This document shows, piece after piece, positions 38,204-40,883 of a stretch of DNA of 40,883 nucleotides. Location: contig CAYMDN010000009.1 in assembly GCA_964389545.1 (NCBI GenBank), positions 1-40,883 on the forward strand, read 5' to 3'. The DNA comes from UMGS1781 sp964389545 (GTDB lineage: Bacteria > Bacillota > Clostridia > TANB77 > CAG-508). Position 1 is the first letter of the stretch. Each line of letters begins with the position of its first letter. The notes beneath the pieces are model-generated. The model was given only the letters and a program-made list of their open reading frames with translations. It had not been told where the DNA came from and made no database searches. Both the position numbers and the translations under genes were made by a program.

Positions 38204-39214
38204 ATGAAAAAACTTGGTTTACAAACATTAAAATTTGATAATCCAATTTCTATTTTAGAAACTGCCTCTATTGTTGGTCCAAAAGAATCTGAAGGTCCTC
38301 TAGCTGACTATTATGATAAATGCTTAGAAGATGAATTTTGGGGCGAAAAAACTTGGGAAAAGGCTGAGAGTAAAATAATAAGGGAAACTGTTAATTTGAA
38401 TATAACAAAATCTAAAATACCTGCTACTGACGTAAATTACTGTTTTGCTGGAGATTTACTAAACCAATGTATTTCTTCTAGTTTCGGTCTTAGAGAATTA
38501 GGAATTCCTCTTTATGGTATATTTGGAGCTTGTTCAACTTTTGTAGAAGGATTACAGCTCGCATCAGTTTTTATAGATGGTGGTGCTGCAGATAAATGTA
38601 TATGTGCCGCTTCAAGTCACTTTTGTAGTGCTGAAAAGCAATTCAGATTTCCTTTGGAACTTGGAACTCAACGTCCTCCTTCTTCTCAATGGACTGTAAC
38701 TGGATCTGGATCTTGTGTTCTTTCTAAAAGTGGAGACGGCCCATATATAACTTATGTAACTACTGGTAAAGTTGTAGATATGGGAATAAAAGATGCAAAT
38801 AATATGGGTGCAGCTATGGCTCCTGCTGCCTTAGATACACTTATCACACATTTTAAGGATACTGGTAGAAATCCTAGTTATTATGATGTTATTTTAACTG
38901 GTGATTTAGGTCATATTGGTAAAGATATTTTATCTGAAATGGCTCTTTCAAAAGGTTATAATATAAAATCAAATTATAATGATTGTGGAGTTTTAATTTT
39001 TGATAAAAGCTCTCAAGACACTCATGCTGGCGGGAGTGGTTGTGCATGTTGTGCCACAGTATTTTCAGGCTATGTGTTTAACAAGTTAAAACAAAAAGAA
39101 TTAAAAAAGGTGCTACTAATAGCAACTGGTGCTTTAACTAATGCTACAACTACTCAGCAAGGTGAAAGTATCCCCGGAATTGCTCACGCAATTTCTATAG
39201 AAACAGATATATAA
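38204..39214 (+). CDS. spoVAD: Stage V sporulation protein AD
   Basis: A thiolase-fold protein that binds dipicolinate on the spore inner membrane. It is 336 residues, normal. Landmarks are GLRELGIPLYGIFGACSTFVEGLQLAS (thiolase-like nucleophile Cys region), SSHFCSAEKQFRFPLELGTQRPPSSQWTVTGSG, DANNMGAAMAPAA and the Cys-rich GGSGCACCATVFSGY. It is the second SpoVA gene, 25 bp after spoVAC, with AGGA 9 nt before the ATG, and it is followed by spoVAE after 11 bp. Confidence 0.97.
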   Translation: MKKLGLQTLKFDNPISILETASIVGPKESEGPLADYYDKCLEDEFWGEKTWEKAESKIIRETVNLNITKSKIPATDVNYCFAGDLLNQCISSSFGLRELGIPLYGIFGACSTFVEGLQLASVFIDGGAADKCICAASSHFCSAEKQFRFPLELGTQRPPSSQWTVTGSGSCVLSKSGDGPYITYVTTGKVVDMGIKDANNMGAAMAPAALDTLITHFKDTGRNPSYYDVILTGDLGHIGKDILSEMALSKGYNIKSNYNDCGVLIFDKSSQDTHAGGSGCACCATVFSGYVFNKLKQKELKKVLLIATGALTNATTTQQGESIPGIAHAISIETDI

Positions 39215-39225
39215 GGAGGTTTTTT

Positions 39226-39615
39226 ATGCAGAACTTTTTTATGAATTTAGATTGGATGATGTTGCTCCGTGCCTTTGTGGTTGGTGGTGCAATATGTATC
39301 ATTGGGCAAATTTTAATTGATAAAACTAAACTAACTTCAGCTCGTATACTTGTATTGTTTGTTACCGTTGGTGCCATTCTCGGAGGTCTTGGAGTTTATC
39401 AAAAACTTGTAGACTTTGCTGGTGCAGGTGCAACTGTTCCTTTAACTGGTTTTGGAAACTTATTAGCTAAAGGTGCTATTCAAAAAGTTGAAGAACAAGG
39501 AATTCTTGGTGCATTAATCGGCGGTACATCTGCTGCCGCAGGTGGAATAACCGCAGCTATTTTCTTTGGATATATAGCTTCTTTAATCTCAAAACCTAAA
39601 ATGAAAAAGCAATAA
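39226..39615 (+). CDS. spoVAE: Stage V sporulation protein AE (AEb type)
   Basis: The third SpoVA membrane protein, 129 residues with about four spans. AFVVGGAICIIGQILIDKTKLTSARILV and DFAGAGATVPLTGFGNLLAKGAIQKVEEQGILGALIGG are characteristic. It is related in sequence to SpoVAC (shared FAGAG-x-x-VP-x-TGF-x-N). AAGGAGG is 7 nt before the ATG. The terminator hairpin starts inside its last codons (MKKQ). The C-D-E core set is the minimal one found in Clostridia. Confidence 0.96.
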   Translation: MQNFFMNLDWMMLLRAFVVGGAICIIGQILIDKTKLTSARILVLFVTVGAILGGLGVYQKLVDFAGAGATVPLTGFGNLLAKGAIQKVEEQGILGALIGGTSAAAGGITAAIFFGYIASLISKPKMKKQ

Positions 39616-39630
39616 ATGCTTTTTCATTTT
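39601..39630 (+). terminator. Terminator of the spoVA operon
   Basis: ATGAAAAAGCA (39601-39611) pairs with TGCTTTTTCAT (39617-39627), with a long T-rich tail. It overlaps the spoVAE stop codon. Confidence 0.88.
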
Positions 39631-39685
39631 TTTATTTCTTTTTTTATTTTTAAGGAATATACTAATATTAAAAGGATGAGATTTT

Positions 39686-39928
39686 ATGAATAATAAAGGT
39701 TTAGATTTCAGGCATAAAGAAGTTATTAATATAACTGACGGAAAACGCCTTGGTTATGTTCAAGATGTTACTGCTAACTTAGAATCTGGAATTATAACTT
39801 CTATAATAGTGCCTGGTAGTGCAAAATTGTTTAATATTTTTTCTTCTAATGAATTAGTAATTCCATGGGAAAAAATCAAATGCATTGGAGATGACATTAT
39901 TTTGGTAGAAATACCAAAGTCTCCATAA
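39686..39928 (+). CDS. YlmC/YmxH-family sporulation protein (PRC-barrel)
   Basis: An 80-residue PRC-barrel protein: MNNKGLDFRHKEVINITDGKRLGYVQDV followed by ESGIITSIIVPG and NELVIPWEKIKCIGDDIILVE. The K(E)VINI-x-D-G-x-RLGYV and VIPW-x-x-I-x-x-IG-x-D-I-I-L-V pattern is the YlmC/YmxH signature, a family widespread in spore formers with a poorly known role. AAAGGATGAG is 8-10 nt before the ATG. It follows the spoVA terminator, so it has its own promoter; an AATATACTAATATT stretch upstream is sigma-like but not decisive. Confidence 0.92.
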   Translation: MNNKGLDFRHKEVINITDGKRLGYVQDVTANLESGIITSIIVPGSAKLFNIFSSNELVIPWEKIKCIGDDIILVEIPKSP

Positions 39929-39942
39929 TTTTCAAAAAACTA

Positions 39943-39971
39943 TTGAAAAATTGCTTAAAAACCTTTATAAT
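39943..39971 (+). promoter_or_regulatory. Sigma-A promoter of tRNA-Arg
   Basis: TTGAAA (39943-39948), a 17-bp spacer and TATAAT (39966-39971), ending 18 bp before the tRNA. Confidence 0.85.
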
Positions 39972-39989
39972 AAATAGGTATTTGAATTT

Positions 39990-40066
<77 letters not shown>

Positions 40067-40069
40067 TTG

Positions 40070-40097
40070 AAAAACGATATTTTTAAATATCGTTTTT
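40070..40097 (+). terminator. Terminator of tRNA-Arg
   Basis: AAAAACGATATTT (40070-40082) pairs with AAATATCGTTTTT (40085-40097) in a nearly gapless palindrome, followed by a T-rich end. Confidence 0.85.
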
Positions 40098-40185
40098 ATC
40101 ATATAACTATGATAACATAAAGACTCTTGAAAATAAGTTTAGTTATGATTATAATGGTAAATAAAAAAATGTAAGGAGAATAAAA

Positions 40186-40722
40186 ATGGAAATAACCTCT
40201 ATTTATATTATTTCGCAAATTATAACAATTATATATTATGGCATTCTAAGTTTGAGTTATCTATTAAAAAATAGGAAAAAAATATTAACAGCAAACTTTG
40301 TAGCACATATTGGACAAGCTACAGCAATGTTCTTGCTTAATGGATATACCGGAGCAGCAATGGCAGGTATTATGATGTTACGTGATATAACTTTGTTAAT
40401 ACAAGAAATAAAAAAATCTAAAGGTACAGAAATCAACAAAAAAGTGGATTTAACTATTTTAATTATAACTATTATACTTATTGTAGCACTAACAACATTC
40501 ACATATAATGGACCTCTTAGTTTGTTATCAGTAGTAGCAACGCTAATCACAACCTTTGCAGTATGGCAAAAAAACACAAAACTATATAAATTATTAGGAA
40601 TTATAGCCGGAATTTTATGGTTAGCATATAATATATTTATATTATCAATTATGGGAATAATATTAGAAACAATTATTATAATATGTTCAGTAATGGGATA
40701 TATAAAGGAAAGAAAAAAATAA
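40186..40722 (+). CDS. YgjV-like inner membrane protein
   Basis: 178 residues with six or so spans, hydrophobic throughout with short loops. The FVAHIGQATAMFLLNGYTGAAMAGIMMLRD stretch and the AVWQKNTKLYKLLGIIAGILWLAYNIFI stretch match the Imp-YgjV (DUF2649-like) membrane family of unknown function, recalled from the motif. AAGGAG is 8 nt before the ATG. It is followed after about 20 bp by the partial gene at the window edge. No substrate or partner can be inferred. Confidence 0.7.
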   Translation: MEITSIYIISQIITIIYYGILSLSYLLKNRKKILTANFVAHIGQATAMFLLNGYTGAAMAGIMMLRDITLLIQEIKKSKGTEINKKVDLTILIITIILIVALTTFTYNGPLSLLSVVATLITTFAVWQKNTKLYKLLGIIAGILWLAYNIFILSIMGIILETIIIICSVMGYIKERKK

Positions 40723-40741
40723 TATATGAATTGAGGTAATT

Positions 40742-40883
40742 ATGGAAAATATAATTGATATTCATTTAAATGGTCAACTATATTTATATATGTCAAATAC
40801 AATAAAGAATAAAGATTTTGATATTTACTATAGTGATTTAATAGATGATCAATATTGGAATTTTGCTTATTTAAAAAATAAAG
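40742..40883 (+). CDS. Unknown protein, 5' end only (cut by window edge)
   Basis: 47 complete codons beginning MENIIDIHLNGQLYLYMSNT run off the window without a stop. GAGG lies 5 nt before the ATG. The content NKDFDIYYSDLIDDQYWNFAYL resembles the N-terminus of some clostridial GNAT acetyltransferases, but too little is present to name it. It follows the YgjV-like gene on the same strand, 19 bp after its stop. Confidence 0.6.
   Translation, partial: MENIIDIHLNGQLYLYMSNTIKNKDFDIYYSDLIDDQYWNFAYLKNK

Overview
The window is about 40.9 kb of AT-rich DNA, almost fully coding, from an endospore-forming member of the Clostridia (Firmicutes). The evidence is a set of sporulation genes (spoIIE, spoVM, spoVAC-spoVAD-spoVAE, a ylmC/ymxH-type gene, a SpoIVFA/SpoIVFB-like M23-M50 pair), strong AGGAGG ribosome binding sites, sigma-A promoters with 16-18 bp spacers, a HrcA/CIRCE-controlled groESL operon and low GC. 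The style, with many single-membrane-span proteins of unknown function and pilin-like small proteins, suits a gut-type uncultured clostridium; that placement is inference. No phage, insertion sequence or CRISPR array was seen.

Layout. 1-5.2 kb: groEL (cut by the window edge) and groES behind a variant CIRCE operator, three small membrane or secreted proteins, smpB, a class II fructose-bisphosphate aldolase and a DUF1540 protein. 5.2-10.3 kb: a minus-strand envelope locus with a membrane-anchored protein, a large Ig-like/transglutaminase-like surface protein, an MBOAT acyltransferase and its SGNH partner, which carries Cys where Ser is usual. 10.4-17.3 kb: an RBBP9-type hydrolase, purine nucleoside phosphorylase behind an unknown 494-residue protein with a possible Cys-His-Asp domain, a nitrate/sulfonate/thiamine-precursor-type ABC importer, and rpsF-ssb-rpsR. 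17.5-21.4 kb: dapA-dapB, then a convergent operon of two small proteins, an M23 peptidase and an M50 protease. 21.5-28.3 kb: spoIIE, a GdpP-like c-di-AMP phosphodiesterase, a WG-repeat membrane protein and tgt. 28.4-35.3 kb: dnaE, a left-handed beta-helix acyltransferase-like protein, a KAP-type P-loop NTPase and comF. 35.3-40.9 kb: a 49-residue hydrophobic protein with a 25-residue SpoVM, rpmB, a pilin-like/PilM-like pair, a dodecin leading the spoVA operon, a PRC-barrel sporulation protein, tRNA-Arg(ACG), a YgjV-like protein and a partial gene.

Most notable observations. (1) Three dispersed hairpin elements share the end motif AGCTCCA/TGGAGCT and a 6-nt/2-nt asymmetric internal loop, while their inner stems differ in sequence but stay base-paired. 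(2) A dodecin-like gene is the first gene of the spoVA operon behind a sigma-G-like promoter. (3) The spoIIE promoter has a 21-bp spacer and an overlapping 0A-box-like sequence, as in Bacillus Spo0A-activated promoters. (4) The SGNH protein has Cys at the nucleophile position. (5) The ribosome binding site of the M23 gene is buried in a long hairpin. The window has no gene-free stretch over 300 bases.
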